In this document: piece by piece, positions 33,241-45,500 of the stretch | Layout of the letters: every line of letters begins with the position of its first letter | Numbering within the stretch: position 1 is the first letter of the stretch | Assembly (NCBI GenBank): GCA_037176725.1 | Contig: JAZBRS010000020.1 | Span: forward strand, 58,556,001 to 58,620,000 | DNA length: 64,000 nt | Source: Posidonia oceanica | Taxonomy: Eukaryota; Streptophyta; Magnoliopsida; Alismatales; Posidoniaceae | Direction: 5' to 3' | The notes under the pieces: generated by a model | Databases searched by the model: none | What the model saw: the letters and a program-made list of their open reading frames with translations, nothing else | Told to the model about the DNA's origin: nothing | Position numbers and translations under genes: made by a program

Positions 33241-36200
33241 GTGCATGCATGTAGAGGACCAAAGTGCAAAAATGAAATAAAGCAGGATAAAAGTGCAATG
33301 CAATAAGGTAAAATAAGAAATTAAATGAATTAATCAACTAAACAGAGGATTGAATTGCAAATAAAATAAACAGGAGGACTAAAAAGCAACGCAATTAGAT
33401 AAAAAGAGGCATTTAAATGACATTTAACAACCATAGGACTTAGATGCAAAATAAAATAGCTACTGGACTGGAAAATAAAGAACAAAAAAGATATTTGAAC
33501 TAGAGCAGGACCATCATGCAAATAAAATAAGTAACTGGGCTAGAAATAAAGAAAAAACTAAAAAACTGTAACTGCAGAGGACTAACAAGTAATAAAAAAA
33601 CTTGCAGGGCTGAAATTAAAAGAAAACTAAAGAGTTTTATACAGCAGCAGGATTAACATGCAAATAAAGGAAAACACAGACTTTTTATGCAATTTCATAT
33701 GGTTTTTATTCAGATTTAAATGAATCTTAAACGATGGCAGGACTGGAAAGCAAATAAGCGAAGTAGCAAGATAAAAATGCAATTTCATGGAAAAATTGAT
33801 AAGTTAAGGAAAAATAACAGTGATGGCAAATGAAAGGAATTATAATATTCAGAACACTGTAGCACAGGGAACCAGAGCTCGGTGCCGGAGAAGAGGGGCT
33901 GCTCAGACGATGCTGACGGGCTGAGGAGGTGTGCTAGAGGTGCACGGAGGCTGGAGACGCGTCGTCGTGCCATGACGGGCGCTGAAGTGGACCGGAGAAG
34001 GCGGCGGAGTTCTGCAGAAGCTTCTGGAAGCAAACCGGAGAAGGGAAGCGTCGACGGTGGAAACGGAGGGTAGGACGGCGTTGCTGGAACCTCCACGAAG
34101 CTCGGACGATCAACGGTGAGGGACGAGTGGGCCCAGAGCGAGGTCTGCGTGCAGAGGCTTGCCGGAGAAGACAGGTCCTTGGCGGCGTTGACCTTGCGCG
34201 ACACAGACCAGAACCCTAATCTAAAAGGTCGAGGAGCAAGAAGAGAAGAAATCTAAGCTATGGGTGAAGGTGGATACCTGTTTCGACGGCCAGTGCACTC
34301 CCCCGACGTAGGTGGCTTTTCCAGGCGACGGTGAGGATGGTCTGGCTACTGGAGGCATCCCCGGTGGCTCGCGAAGATTGGGATCCACTCCAGGTGATGC
34401 TCCAGTGCTTGCTGGATGCTCGGGCATGAGTTTGAAGGCTGGCGGAAGAAATGGGATTTTTTGGGTGCACAAAGACTGCCGGAGGTAGGAGAGTGAAGTG
34501 TTACTCCTCGAGTTGAGCGGAGGGCTCCAGTGGACTTCTAGGTGTCTGGTGAAGGTTGTTGGAGGGTTGAATTGGGCTGTGAAGGCCTGTGGTGGAAGTT
34601 GGCAAGCTGGGTGGATTTTGCACAGAATCGGGGGTAACTGTTTGTGGTGGGTTGTCGGGACGGTGGTGGGTTGCTGGGCTAAAGCTTGGGTGGTTGGAAA
34701 GCTGGGGTTTCGGTGAGTTGCTGGGAGGAATTTGGGAAGGTTCGGAGGTCTGTGGTGTTGGGAATTTTGAAGGAAGGTGGAGTTGGGTTCTGGTGAGGAA
34801 TTTCAAGTACTTTGGGGTGAATCTAGGTTGGTTTGAGGTGTGGAAGGGTGGAGAAGGATTGTTGGGATTTCAGGTGAAGTTGGGGATGGATTTTGATGGA
34901 TTGGAGGCCTGGGACGGGTCTGGATTTCAGAGCGAAGGAGGAGGAGGAAGATGCTGAATTTTCAGAGGGAAGGAGGAGAGAATTGCTCTGGTTCTCACGC
35001 TCTCTCAGGCTCTCTCTCAGATGGCAAAAGGTGTGGAAAGAGGGACGAAGATGCTGGTTTTATTGGGAGGCAATGGAGCTAGGTGTGAGCTGCTGATGGA
35101 TTGAAAATCCACAAAGCGGGGAGACTGCAGCTGATGGCTACGACAGATGAAGCAATGGGAATTAATGCTACCGAAGAAAGGGCTGAGAGAAGGTGAGAGA
35201 GGAGAGGTGCTGTGGATCGATTGGATGGAGGGGGAGATTTGGATTTCAAAAGGAGGGGGGAATGCTGTTGCAGCTTCGCGGGAGAGAAGAAGAAGCAGAA
35301 GAAGAAGGAAGAAGAAGGAAAGGAGGGAAGGAGGGAGAAGCAGGCAGGTGGGCCGGGCTTCGTGCGGGAAAAGAAAGAGAAAGAAAAAAAGAAAAGAAGG
35401 AAAGGAGGGGAGGAGGTGTAGTGGGCCGGGCCGGCAAAAGAAATGGAAAAGAAAGGTAATAAAGAAAAGGAAGGAGAAAGAAAGAAGAGAAAGGGGAAAA
35501 AAAAGATAATAAAAATAAAAAGATTTAGGAATGTTTTAGGGTGGTTGCTTTTAAGTTAGGATTCTTAATAAGATTTTTAAAGGACTGTTTTTTAATTAGT
35601 TAATTAGGGTTGAGAGGGGTTTTAGCTTTGACTTTAGTTTTTATGATTTTTCTTAAGTTTTCTTTAAATTGTTTTTCTTTTTAGTTTGTTTTAAATGTTT
35701 GTTAAGTTTTTTAATTGTTTTTAAGTTAAGTTTTTCTTGTTAAGTTTTTCCTCTTTTTCTTTTTAATTTAGTGTTTTAAACTGTTTTAAGTTTTAGTTGT
35801 TTCCTTAGATTTGTTAATTGTTTTTTAATTACTTATCCTAGGGTTTTTTAATTGTTTCTTCTTTCCTAGGATTTGCTTTTGATTATTTTTAACAGGGTTC
35901 TTGGCTTTTTTTGTTTTGATTATATTTTTGTTTTGTTTGTTTTTTAATAGCATTTTCCTCTTGTTTTTTATATTTTTTTTAGATTGCTTTCTTAGTTAGT
36001 TTTTTTTAGTTGGTTTTAGTTAGGCTTTTCTTTTAATTGTTTATCCAAACTTTTAATTATTTGTTTTTAAGGTTTTGGCTTGTTTCTCTTTTGTTTTCCT
36101 TTTTTAATTGGAGTTTTAAAGGTTTAATGGAAGAAAGGAAAAGAAAAAGAAGAGGAAGAAGAAAAGAAAGAAATGGAGAAAGAAAGAAGAAAGAGAGGGG

Positions 36201-36665
36201 AGGAAGGAAATTAAATATTAGAAAATCAAGAGGTAACATAAAAATAAAGTAAAAATACAAATAAAATACAAGAAGGAAAGATACACAAGGTGGGCCCATT
36301 GCCAAACAAGAAAAGGAGAGAGAAGGGGAGGAAAAGAAGGAGAATAAGGAGGATAGAGAGGAGAGAGAAAAGAATAATTTTGGAGAGAGAAAAGGATAAT
36401 TTGGAGAGATGAAGGGGACAGAGGCTTAGAAATGAGGTGGGATTTAGTGAGTGTGTGACCTAGGATTTCTAGTGTTTGACCTAGGGTTTGAAGTGGGATT
36501 TTGGAAGGTTTTTGGAGGGGTTTTTGTGTCTAGAAAATGGGTGGTTTTACCTAGGTTTTCTAGGGTTTGATTTGGAAAGAAGGATGTGGTTTTGGATCTA
36601 GGTTTTGGTTCAGAAGCCACCAGAAGGATTCCGTTGATTCAGCCTGTCAAAATGGGGTGTCAACA

Positions 36666-38338
36666 CCATGCATTTTAGGCTTGTTTATTTTTTAACAGAA
36701 AATATGTAAATGTATTATGTGCATTACTAGCATTAAGCCCGATGACGAAAATCGGAGATGCTTGCCTGCCCTAGAAGAGGTACTCTCTACCTCACCCAAC
36801 ACTACTTGAATGTCCTAACTAGTGAAAGAGCCACCATACAGTGAGGACAGATGAAATGTCTAAACCCCTCTAGGACTTACACCTCTAGAGGAAGAAAAAA
36901 ATCCTAAGGTGTGAGAGAGTGTGAGCAAAACCTACATTTCTAAGCCTAAGCAAAAAAAAAAAGAAGAGAGAAAATAGAAGGCGAAGACAGGAGCTGGCCC
37001 TAGAGATAGAGGTGTGTAGCATAACCCTGTCCCTCCAATTACCTTAGAGATGATCCAAAATCCGCACCTGAGAGTCTACCAGCCTTGCAAAGCTTGATCC
37101 CCCATCTCAAAACCAAGCGCCCATTACCTCTAAGTTAGGGACTACGGAAGCCTACGAGCCAAGAAAAGAAAAAAAAGAAGAAGAAGGAAAAAAACAACAA
37201 GAAAGAAAAGAAAAAAAAAACAACAAACAAAAAAAAAGGGGGCAAAAACAAAAGTCAGCCCCAGAAACAAAGGCAAGCAACGTGATCCCGCCCCCTTTCG
37301 CCTACCCTAGGGAAGAACCAAAGTTGCACCTGAGAAATACACAAGTCCATGGGGCCGAACCAGCCTTGCAAAGCCTAGCCCCCCAACTACAAACCAGATG
37401 CCCACTACCTCCAAGCCAGGGATAGGAGAAACCCGCACACCTATGTGGGAGCAAAAAAGACAAGAAAAAGTGAAAAGAGTAGGTGTAGCTCCTTGAGAGT
37501 TTGGCATGGAGCCCTTCCTCACTACACCACCACTTGAACGCCCATAATACCCTTTCCGGAGTGCCACCAACAGTTAGGAGTCCGAGTAGAGTCTGGTGAG
37601 TCAGAGACCGCTCCTTCCTTTGTAGCAGGCATCAAGGACTCCATATGCTGAGGGCGATAGGTTTAGTATAGATCATGCATGCATCTATTCACTATCAAAT
37701 CACCCCTATTGCCCCTTTCCTCCCACTCTGCAAGGCTCGGCTCAGCACTGGGACAGTACTCCTGCCAAGGCAGGTTGACTGCCTCCAAGCCTCAGAGCAA
37801 CCAATCATTGCCAGTCCAGCAGCTTAGGGAAGGCATCAGTATTCAGAGACAGGGCGATCACTCCAAAGGCAACAGGACAACCTTGGCACCCCTTGGGGGC
37901 CCCTCTTGGGCCATTGGGTCTGTGCGATCAGGCGCCACCCCTAATCCCTGTGCGACTTCGCTCCGGGCGGACAAAGTCTCTTTTTCACTTGTCACCTTGC
38001 TCCGTACAAGACAAGGACAAGCGTGCCTCCTTTGTGACTTCGTTCTAGATGAACAAAGCTCCCTTCCCTTGTCTCCTTGCTCCGCACGGACGAGGACAAG
38101 AGTGCCTTTTGTGCGGCTCTGCCCTGTACAGGCGAAGCCCCCTTTGCTTAGTCGAGTGTGCTTGAATTCTGTGGTCTGATTGCTAGCTGTAGCGTTTGAA
38201 TTGCTTTATCAGCTTTATACGCACATCTGCTTCCCTATCTGCCAGTATTACATGCCTGTACATGTTCCGGATTGATGAAACAGCTTTGGCTACAAGTACT
38301 TGAAGATTTCACACCAGCTGCCTGCATTCTCGCCTGCA
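36666..38338 (+). other. Spacer of element C before the PMD-like pseudogene
   Basis: No gene is supported. It aligns with 9820-11180 of A: the GATGACGAAAATCGG phrase near 36740, A-rich tracts near 36950 and 37160-37240, and AGAGTTTGGC near 37496. Between 37920 and 38140 it has 35-50-bp imperfect repeats (CTTCGCTCC..GGACAAAG type) that also form small stem-loops. The same kind lies in E near 55020-55220, reversed. Confidence 0.6.
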
Positions 38339-39539
38339 ATGGGTTTCCCTACCTTGGTGACTCCAACACATTGCTCTGAGACTCTCTGAGGATGGATCGC
38401 CATGCTCACTGAAGCTGATCGTGAAAAGCTGAGTTTGTGGGGCATCCCACCCAGACTTCTAAAAGCTGCTGATGTGGAGGTCAGTCGACATCTCTTGTGT
38501 GCTGCTGCAAGGTTCTGGAAACTAGCGCACCATGTCTTCTGTTTCGGCAGGACAGAACTGACGCCTACACTGAAGGAAGTGCGCCGAATCTGCGCCTTCT
38601 CCACTCATGGGACCTACCGTGTTCATGAGGCGTTCTGGCTATGTCGCCGTCCTAAGACAACTCACAGGGCTCTCTGCACAAAGCTGTGAGAAAAGACTGG
38701 TTTGCATCGACGGGTCCATACCTACGCTCCGTCTGAACTATTTCGGGGATGTCTCCAAGAAGCGCGCCGCACTGGGAGATGAATTATGGCTTCGCGGCTT
38801 TGTCACCCGCTTCCTAGGCGAGCTAATCTTTAGTCATGGCCGGATGACTGTCACTATTGAAGTTACGGAGATCGCCCTTGCTGTGGTGACCTGCCAAATC
38901 GACCTGGTACCTGTCGTCCTAGTTGAGACGTACTGCAAACTGGACCGTATTTCGCACCACTGCCGCCACTTTCATGGCTGCGAAGCTCTGGTACAAGTGT
39001 GGTTGGTCGGACATCTGGAGGTAGACATCCTGCACCCCCAGAAACATGCATTTGAAACATACTGCAGCAACGGCCACGCCAAGACTATCAAGACTTTCCT
39101 CGAGGAGTACGAAAGCCTGGAACAGCTGACAGATGATACAGTAACTTGGCATATCATCCCATCTGCAGCAGAGCCATTCACCCTTTTCTTCAACGCCCGC
39201 AACATGCGACTGGTTGTCCTGCCAGGGTTCACCGAAGGTGTGGAGTATCACCCCATCTGGGTCATGCAGCAATTTGGTCTCTGCCAAGGGGCATTTGTTG
39301 ACAGCACCGCGCCAAAGCTACTCCTGCCCTATCCTTTCAGCACAGTTGCAGCCACAACAGAGCTGGCCGACCTCATGCGTCATGGCGTGAAATCAACAGA
39401 CATTGTAGCCGCGAGGGGCTCAGGATGCACTCCTGAGTATCTGACTGAAGTACAGGGGCTCTGGCCGATTAATGAGATCCCACCTGGTGCGCCTCTGTTT
39501 CCTGACGCCAGGAGGTCGAAGAAGGCCCGGACTGACTAG
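38339..39539 (+). pseudogene. PMD-like gene of element C (broken)
   Basis: The ATG at 38339 begins MGFPTLVTPTHCSETL. A TGA at 38387 replaces an Arg CGA codon seen in A. A 2-base deletion near 38600 (after AFS) shifts the frame. The rest, 38607-39539, is open for 310 codons to KKARTD and TAG. The total length is 1201 bases against 1203 in A, so only these lesions break it. The family signature FWK.AHHVF.F..TELTPTL is present. Confidence 0.82.
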
Positions 39540-40094
39540 GGTGTCTACATCTGCGTACCCCTCTTTTGAGTCTTGCTGTACTCTGTTCAGCCTGTTATAG
39601 GCATGTAACCAAGACTTGGTGAATACAAGGATGTTTTGTGCCATTTGCTTGTACGTTTGGTTTGCTTTCCATAATACAATGCATACATGGTCTCTTGCAA
39701 TCACATCCTCAGTATACTGCTTTAGCTTCGCAAGTCCAACCCCTCAAGGACCACGAGGAAGCACTCTCGGATCCCAACGGCTCACAAGCTCAGAAGCAAC
39801 AACCAACACTCTCAGCACCAAGGGAAGCTACTAGAAGACCCTGCGTTCCACTTGGGTGCCAAAATCTCTACGGACCAGCACCGTCAACACGGGCAAAGCC
39901 ACCAAGCGCTCTCGGCTGGATCTCCGCTGGGCTAGTAGCCATAACTACCCGTTTGACAAGCACGTCAACCTTGTCTATGTTCGTCATTTTTTCGATGCCA
40001 AGGGTGCTTCGGCTATCCCCTGGTATCATCCCTGATACTAGGGGCATCTTTTTTGCTGCCCCGTGGTATCGCATCTGCCGTTGCATCCGTTTCT
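39540..40094 (+). other. 3' region of element C with the conserved hairpin module
   Basis: No gene is seen. Stem one is GACAAG, CACGTCAAC loop, CTTGTC (39955-39975). Stem two pairs CCCCTGGTATC (40017-40027) with GATACTAGGGG (40034-40044), with one G-T wobble. Both correspond to stems in A and D. Confidence 0.72.
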
Positions 40095-40990
40095 TCCGGT
40101 CCGGTCTTGATAAGGCTTGCACTTATCATTCCTGGCCTCTTCTCGGTCTTGATAGGGCTTGCACCTATCATTCCTAGCGGTCCGGTCTTGATAAGGCTTG
40201 CACTTATTATTCCTGGCCTCTTCCCGGTCTTGATAGGGCTTGCACCTATCATTCCTGGTGGTCCGGTCTTGATAAGGCTTGCACTTATCATTCCTGGCCT
40301 CTTTCCGGTCTTGATAGGGCTTGCACCTATCATTCCTAGCAGTCCGGTCTTGACAAGACTTGCGCTTGTCATTCCTGGCCTCTTCCCGGTCTTAATAGGG
40401 CTTGCACCAATCATTCCCAGTGGTCCGGTCTTGATAAGGCTTGCACTTATCATTCCTGGCCTCTTCCCGGTCTTGATAGGGCTTGCACCTATCATTCTTG
40501 GCAGTCCGATCTTGATAAGGCTTGCACTTATCATTCCTGGCCTCTTTCTGGTCTTGATAGGGCTTGCACCTATCATTCCTGGTGGTCTAGTCTTGATAAG
40601 GCTTGCACTTATCATTCCTGGCCTCTTCCTGGTCTTGATAGGGCTTGCACCTATCATTCCTAGCAGTCCGATCTTGATAAGGCTTGCACTTATCATTCCT
40701 GGCCTCTTCCCGGTCTTGATAGGGCTGGCACCTATCATTCCTGGCGGTCCGGTCTTGATAAGGCTTGCACTTATCATTCTTGGCCTCTTCCCGATCTTGA
40801 TAGGGCTTGCACCTATCATTCCTAGTGGTCCGGTCTTGATAAGGCTTGCACTTATCATTCCTGGCCTCTTCCCAGTCTTGTTAGGGCTTGCACTATCATT
40901 CTTGGCGGTCCGGTCTTGATAAGGCTTGCACTTATCATTCCTGGCCTCTTCCCGGTCTTGATTGGGCTTGCACCTATCATTCCTGGTCCC
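40095..40990 (+). repeat. 81-bp tandem repeat made of two alternating hairpins (about 11 copies)
   Basis: Each 81-82-bp unit holds two half units. One has GATAAG, GCTTGCA, CTTATC and the other GATAGG, GCTTGCA, CCTATC. At 40352 a half unit reads GACAAG, ACTTGCG, CTTGTC, and near 40994-41015 the same type recurs. Both arms differ together between half units. The period being near a multiple of three leaves long frames open on both strands (288 and 330 codons), which I do not take as genes. Confidence 0.9.
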
Positions 40991-41542
40991 TTGCCGAATT
41001 GACAAGACTTGCGCTTGTCATTCCCGGCTTCCCCCAATTGACACCCGTCACCTTGTCTGGCATCCTCTTCTTTGGGCTGATAACCCTAATATCCGGTGAA
41101 GAGTCCGTCAACTCCTTGGACTGATAACCCTAATTATCCAGTGGTGAGTCCATCAACTCCTTGGGCCGATAACCCAAACTATCCAGCAATGAGTCCATCA
41201 ACTCATTATTCATTACATCAGCATTACACATTAGGTAACAGTACCAACATCAATGCTAGATAGCAGCATCAACATTACGCACACAATCATTGCATGCTTT
41301 CCCTAGTAGGGTCGCATCTCACATCGTGTCAACATGCATCGCCTGCATCTCCCCCATGGAGTTCAGCGTGGCAGACACTAGCGCAGGTTTATTTTAGCAT
41401 TAGCATCGCATCATCGTTGCATTGCATTACATCTGCATTCACATCTGCATTTGCATTTGCATTTTGGCGACGAGTCTCGATTTCTAGCGCATCCGTCAGA
41501 ATAGTAACTCACGCCCACATACTTCGCGCTCGCTGGTTCGGG
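40991..41542 (+). other. End of array and spacer before the polypurine tract of element C
   Basis: The first part has three units of GATAACCCTAA..TATC type (41085-41190). The rest is unique spacer with GCATTTGCATTT words near 41440, shared with A. No gene is seen. Confidence 0.6.
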
Positions 41543-41620
41543 TGGGGTGTCTTGTCAACCCTGAGCAGCGGCCTCGGTTCCCTTGACCTCGCTCAGGGAG
41601 GGGCATTTGTAGACACCCCA
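41543..41620 (+). promoter_or_regulatory. Polypurine tract and nested inverted repeat of element C
   Basis: The tract CAGGGAGGGGCATT (about 41594-41607) precedes the LTR start at 41608. Outer arms are TGGGGTGTC (41543-41551) and GACACCCCA (41612-41620). Inner arms are CCCTGAGC (41559-41566) and GCTCAGGG (41591-41598). All arms match those in A. Confidence 0.83.
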
Positions 41621-42094
41621 TTTTAGCCAAGGGGTCACAGCTGGCAGGAGACACTCTGGAAGCACTCTGGAAACTGATTCTGAGGTCTGGAAGCTTACCC
41701 TCCTTTAACCCTAAACTTACACCCATTTCAAACCTCGAACCCTCTCAAAATCCTAGGTCAAACCCTAGAAATCCTAGGTCATACACTCACACAAAACCCC
41801 CTTCCAAACCCAAGCCTTTCTCCTTCTTTCTTTTCCGATTATCCTTGTCTCTCTCTTGATTATTCTTTTCTCTCTCCTCCTTATCCTCCTTCTCTTCTCC
41901 TTCTTTTCCTCTCTTTCTTTCCTCTTTTCTTACTCTCCAATGGGCCCACCCCATTCTTGCTCCTCCCAACTTATTCTCCTTTCTTCCCTTTATTTTATCT
42001 TTATTTTATTTTATTTTATTTTATCCCATATTATTTGATCCTTAATTTCTTTTCTTCCCATCCTTTCTTTCTTTCTTTCTTTCCATTCCTTTTT

Positions 42095-42340
42095 CCACAT
42101 TAAACCCTAAACCCTAACAACCAAAACCAAATCTAAAACCCATTCTAAACCCTAAAACCCTAAACCCTAATCCACTCCAAAACCCTAAACCCTAATCCAC
42201 TCCAAAACCCTTAAACCTTTAACCCTAAACTTACACCCATTTCAAACCTCAAGCCATCTCAAACCCTCATCTCAAACCCTAGAACTCATCTCAAATCCCA
42301 AACTCTAAAATCAACAAACCCTAAAACTAAAAAACCCTAA
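42095..42340 (+). repeat. Telomere-like AAACCCTAA motifs inside LTR C
   Basis: Several CCCTAAACCCTAA runs lie between 42100 and 42210, mixed with related words such as CCACTCCAAAACCC. Plant telomeres are CCCTAAA repeats, but these are short, scattered and inside an LTR. They are better read as telo-box-like promoter motifs or A-rich drift. Confidence 0.55.
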
Positions 42341-42348
42341 CCAAAACC

Positions 42349-42501
42349 GCATATTGAGTGGGATTTTCCCACTCTTTCTTGCATTATGGGATTAATTTCC
42401 CTTCCTTGCCGCCCATAGGTTTCGATCCTGTGACCTGTGGGCTTTCCTTGAAGAAAAATCTGTTAAGCTATAATAGGTTAGGTTCAAAAAAAAAAAAAAA
42501 A
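42349..42501 (+). mobile_element. Possible SINE-like insertion with a 16-base poly(A) in LTR C
   Basis: A stretch unlike the A-rich DNA on both sides ends in A16 (42486-42501). It contains GTTTCGATCCTG at about 42419-42430, which resembles a Pol III B box (GGTTCGANNCC). I see no clear A box and no certain target-site duplication, so it may be 5'-truncated. The other LTRs have no such segment at this place. Confidence 0.4.
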
Positions 42502-45500
42502 CCCCTAAACCCCAATCAAGACCCTAAAAACTTAAAACCCTAAACCCTAAATCTAATCCATGCAAATTTAAATCGTAATTACAACCCAATTAAATCCAAT
42601 CAAAACCCTAAGCCCACTTAAAATGCAAAGCCCATCTTTAAACCTAATTAAAAATTAAAACCAATTTGAATTCAACAATTAAAGTCAAAACCCACTTAAA
42701 CAAATCAAAACTCATTTAAATTTAAAACCAACTAAAGTTAAAACACATCCAAACTCATTAAAAAATAAACTAAACCCCAAACCCCTTTAAAACCCTAAAA
42801 CCCATTTAAAACACAAAGTCCATTTCAACGTGAATTTAATTAAGATTAGAATCAATTTTAACAATCAACAATCAAATCCATTTAAACTAATTTAAAACTC
42901 ATTCAAACCTAAACTAATTAAAATCAAAGCAAAAAATCCAAACCAAGCCCAAGGCCCATTAAGCCCCTTTTTTCCCTTTTTTCCTTCCTCTCCTTCTTCT
43001 TCTTCTTCTTCTTCATTTTTTTTCTCTCTTTTTTCACCTTTTTTCTCCACTGGCCCAAGCCCATGACCTCCTCTGATTTTCATTCTCCCTCCTCCTCTCC
43101 TTCTTTCTTTTTTTTCCTTTTCTTCTCCCTCCTTTCTTCTCCTTTCTCCCACAGCCAGCTGCCATCTTCCCTCCATTTTCAAACCTCACCTGACACCCTC
43201 CGTCATCGTTGGCTTCCCTCACCTCATAGCCATCCCTTCCACATCCACTCCACCTCCATCACCTCCTCTATGCCAGCACCTCACCTACAGACCCAACACC
43301 CAAACACCACGAACCCAAGCTCACCCAGACCCAACACCCAAACACCATGAACCCAAGCTCACTCAGACCACCCTCACCTCGCCCTCTCGGACCTCTCCTC
43401 TTCCTCTGAATCCCCCGCGCACCTCAGTCCACCACAGCTCATCGCACTCATCACAGATTCCCCCCAATCCACCCACATTTACTCCCCCTGACATCATCCA
43501 AAACTTCTCTCGCCATCGTCGAACCAAACCACCCTCTTAACGGTCACACACCGCCCTTCCCTCGCGTCACCACCGTCGGGACTCCGCTCTCATACACAGA
43601 CACTGTCACCAGCCCAATTCCTTGGTTTGAGCAACGACTTCGTTGCCCAAGCTCCTGCCATTCCTCCAAACCTCGAGCCATGCCCCCTCTTGTGCCCAGT
43701 GGCTGCCAATTGCCCGCACAAGCTCTGTGCATCCCATCATTCTCATTTTGACTCTCGGACACCCAATAAACCAGCGACAATTCTCCATGCCAGAGACCAC
43801 CACACATCCATTTGAGAGTGCCTTTAGCTTCCTATGAGATCCCCTGAGTGATCCCTAGCTTCCCCACCACTTCCAGAGCCCCAAAACCTCCAGACAACTT
43901 CTCTGCACCCAACTCCGGTGAGCAAAAGCCACCTTCGGACCTAGCGCTGCGTAGCTGCTCCCTCGCCATCCACGAAGCACTGTGCCGATCCCAGGAGCAC
44001 GCCAGGGCCTTCGCCGAGCTCTGCAGCGCTCCCCACCTCCGCCGGCGAACTCCGACGATCTCCGCGTCGTCAGCACGCTCCGGACAGCTCGTCAGGTAAT
44101 CTCTTCATCTAGGGGGTTCGCCTGAACCTCCTCTAGCTTACCTGCCTTTTATTTCTCTTTCTCGTCGCTTGTGCGCATCTCCTGAGGTCGCCGGACCTCA
44201 CCATCTTCCCAAGTGATGTCGTCGGCGTGTGCGGAGCTCCTCCGCGTCTAGTTTTTTCTTTGCATGTTACTGTAGCACTATGCATGTATTTTATTATCTT
44301 CGTTTCATTTACAGTATGCTAAAGTGCGTTAGTTTTTTCTATTTACATGTTAGTCCTTTACTTATTTAAAGTACTGTGCTTGCATATAGTTAGCTCCTTT
44401 ATTTTTATTTTAAAACCATGCCACATTGCAGTTTGCCCCTTGATGTTCTACATCTTTGCATATGGGTCCTCTGCTGTGTTATTAACATGTGTTTGTTTGG
44501 GTTATTTGCAGCTTAGCCCTTACGTTTATTTCATCTGCATCTTAATCCTATCACAGTTGATGTTTCATTTAATCATTCATTTAAACTATATTGCATTAAA
44601 GTAAAATACTGTAGCTTTGTTTATTTGCTTTCCAGTCCCTCTGAACTGTTGTAGTCTTAAGTTTAATTGGCCATTTGCATCCAGGCCCTTGTGTTTACCT
44701 TATTTGCATTCTGGTCCTCCATAGTTGATTGAAGCATTTAATTTCCTTTTCTTATCATATTGCATTGCATAAATTGTTTGCAGGTTCTTTTAAATTACTT
44801 TTGGGTCCAGCAACTGTGAATCCTCTTCTGTTTCATCTCTGTTGTTTTGTATCTGGGTCCTTAAGTTTCTTAAAATCACATCTGGGTCCTTTGATTGTTA
44901 GATTTGATTTAATTCAGCATTTAAAACATTATTGCATTGCATAAAACCACGACATGTTTCATTTATTGCATCTCAGTCGCTGGAAATATGTTGTGTCTTG
45001 TGTTTTCTTGTTTTTAAGTCCTGGATTTTATTTTAATTGCATTTGGGCCCTTTGCACATCAACTGTAGCATATGTTTGCATTTTTTTTTGGACTTGCTGT
45101 TTGGTCCTGAGGTTTTTGTTACCTACATGCAGGTCCTTCTGAGCTTCAAAATGCCCCTCAAGTTTTTTATTTTGTCTTGCAGTTAAGCCCTTAGCTTTTT
45201 AGAAGATTGCATGTAGATCCTTCCAATGCTATGTGGCTTCCATGTGGTTTTCTTCTGGCTTTGCTTTCAAGCCTAGAGGCCTGTTTAGGTTGCACCCAGA
45301 TTTTTGAACATTACTATGGCTGTGCATGCTTGATTTTTTTTCTGGACTTGCTGTTTAGTCCTGGTTTTCCTGAAAATTGCACATGGGTCCCTAGGACCAT
45401 CTTTTGTGGTTTTTAAATGCTTCTTGGCTTTGTTTTTCCTGTCCTAGCTTTTCCAAAGTTGCATGAGGATCCCCTGCAGGTCTTCTTTTTCGGATTTGTG

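Larger units (their letters stand above)
20960..36665 (-). mobile_element. Element B: Tat/Ogre-like LTR retrotransposon, 3' part cut off by element A
   Basis: Read on the minus strand it runs 5' LTR (36665 down to 30930), primer-binding site, leader, gag, protease, linker, reverse transcriptase, RNases H and integrase. It stops in the integrase C-terminal domain at 20960, where the LTR of A ends. Its PMD-like ORF, arrays and 3' LTR are missing and should lie left of A's 5' LTR if A inserted here. The gag-pol is of the same family as A's, so this is a close relative. Confidence 0.87.
30930..36665 (-). repeat. 5' LTR of element B (5.7 kb)
   Basis: On the minus strand it starts TGTTGACACCCC at 36665 and ends CTATA at 30930, where CTACA is expected, so the last CA has decayed. 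It has the same plan as LTR A. Its first 60 bases match the LTR at 59988 closely (TTTTGACAGGCTGAATCAA), so these two belong to one subfamily. The five bases beyond its outer end, CCATG at 36666-36670, are a candidate target-site duplication. Confidence 0.85.

Noticed and set aside
40013..41005. Long open frames on both strands (330 codons on minus, 288 on plus) with repeated peptides
   Set aside because: They arise from a tandem repeat whose period is close to 81, a multiple of three. Both strands are open at once and the peptides have no known domain.
42095..42340. Interstitial telomere or chromosome end
   Set aside because: CCCTAAA units are few and broken, and lie inside an LTR. The pattern fits promoter-like words or A-rich drift better.
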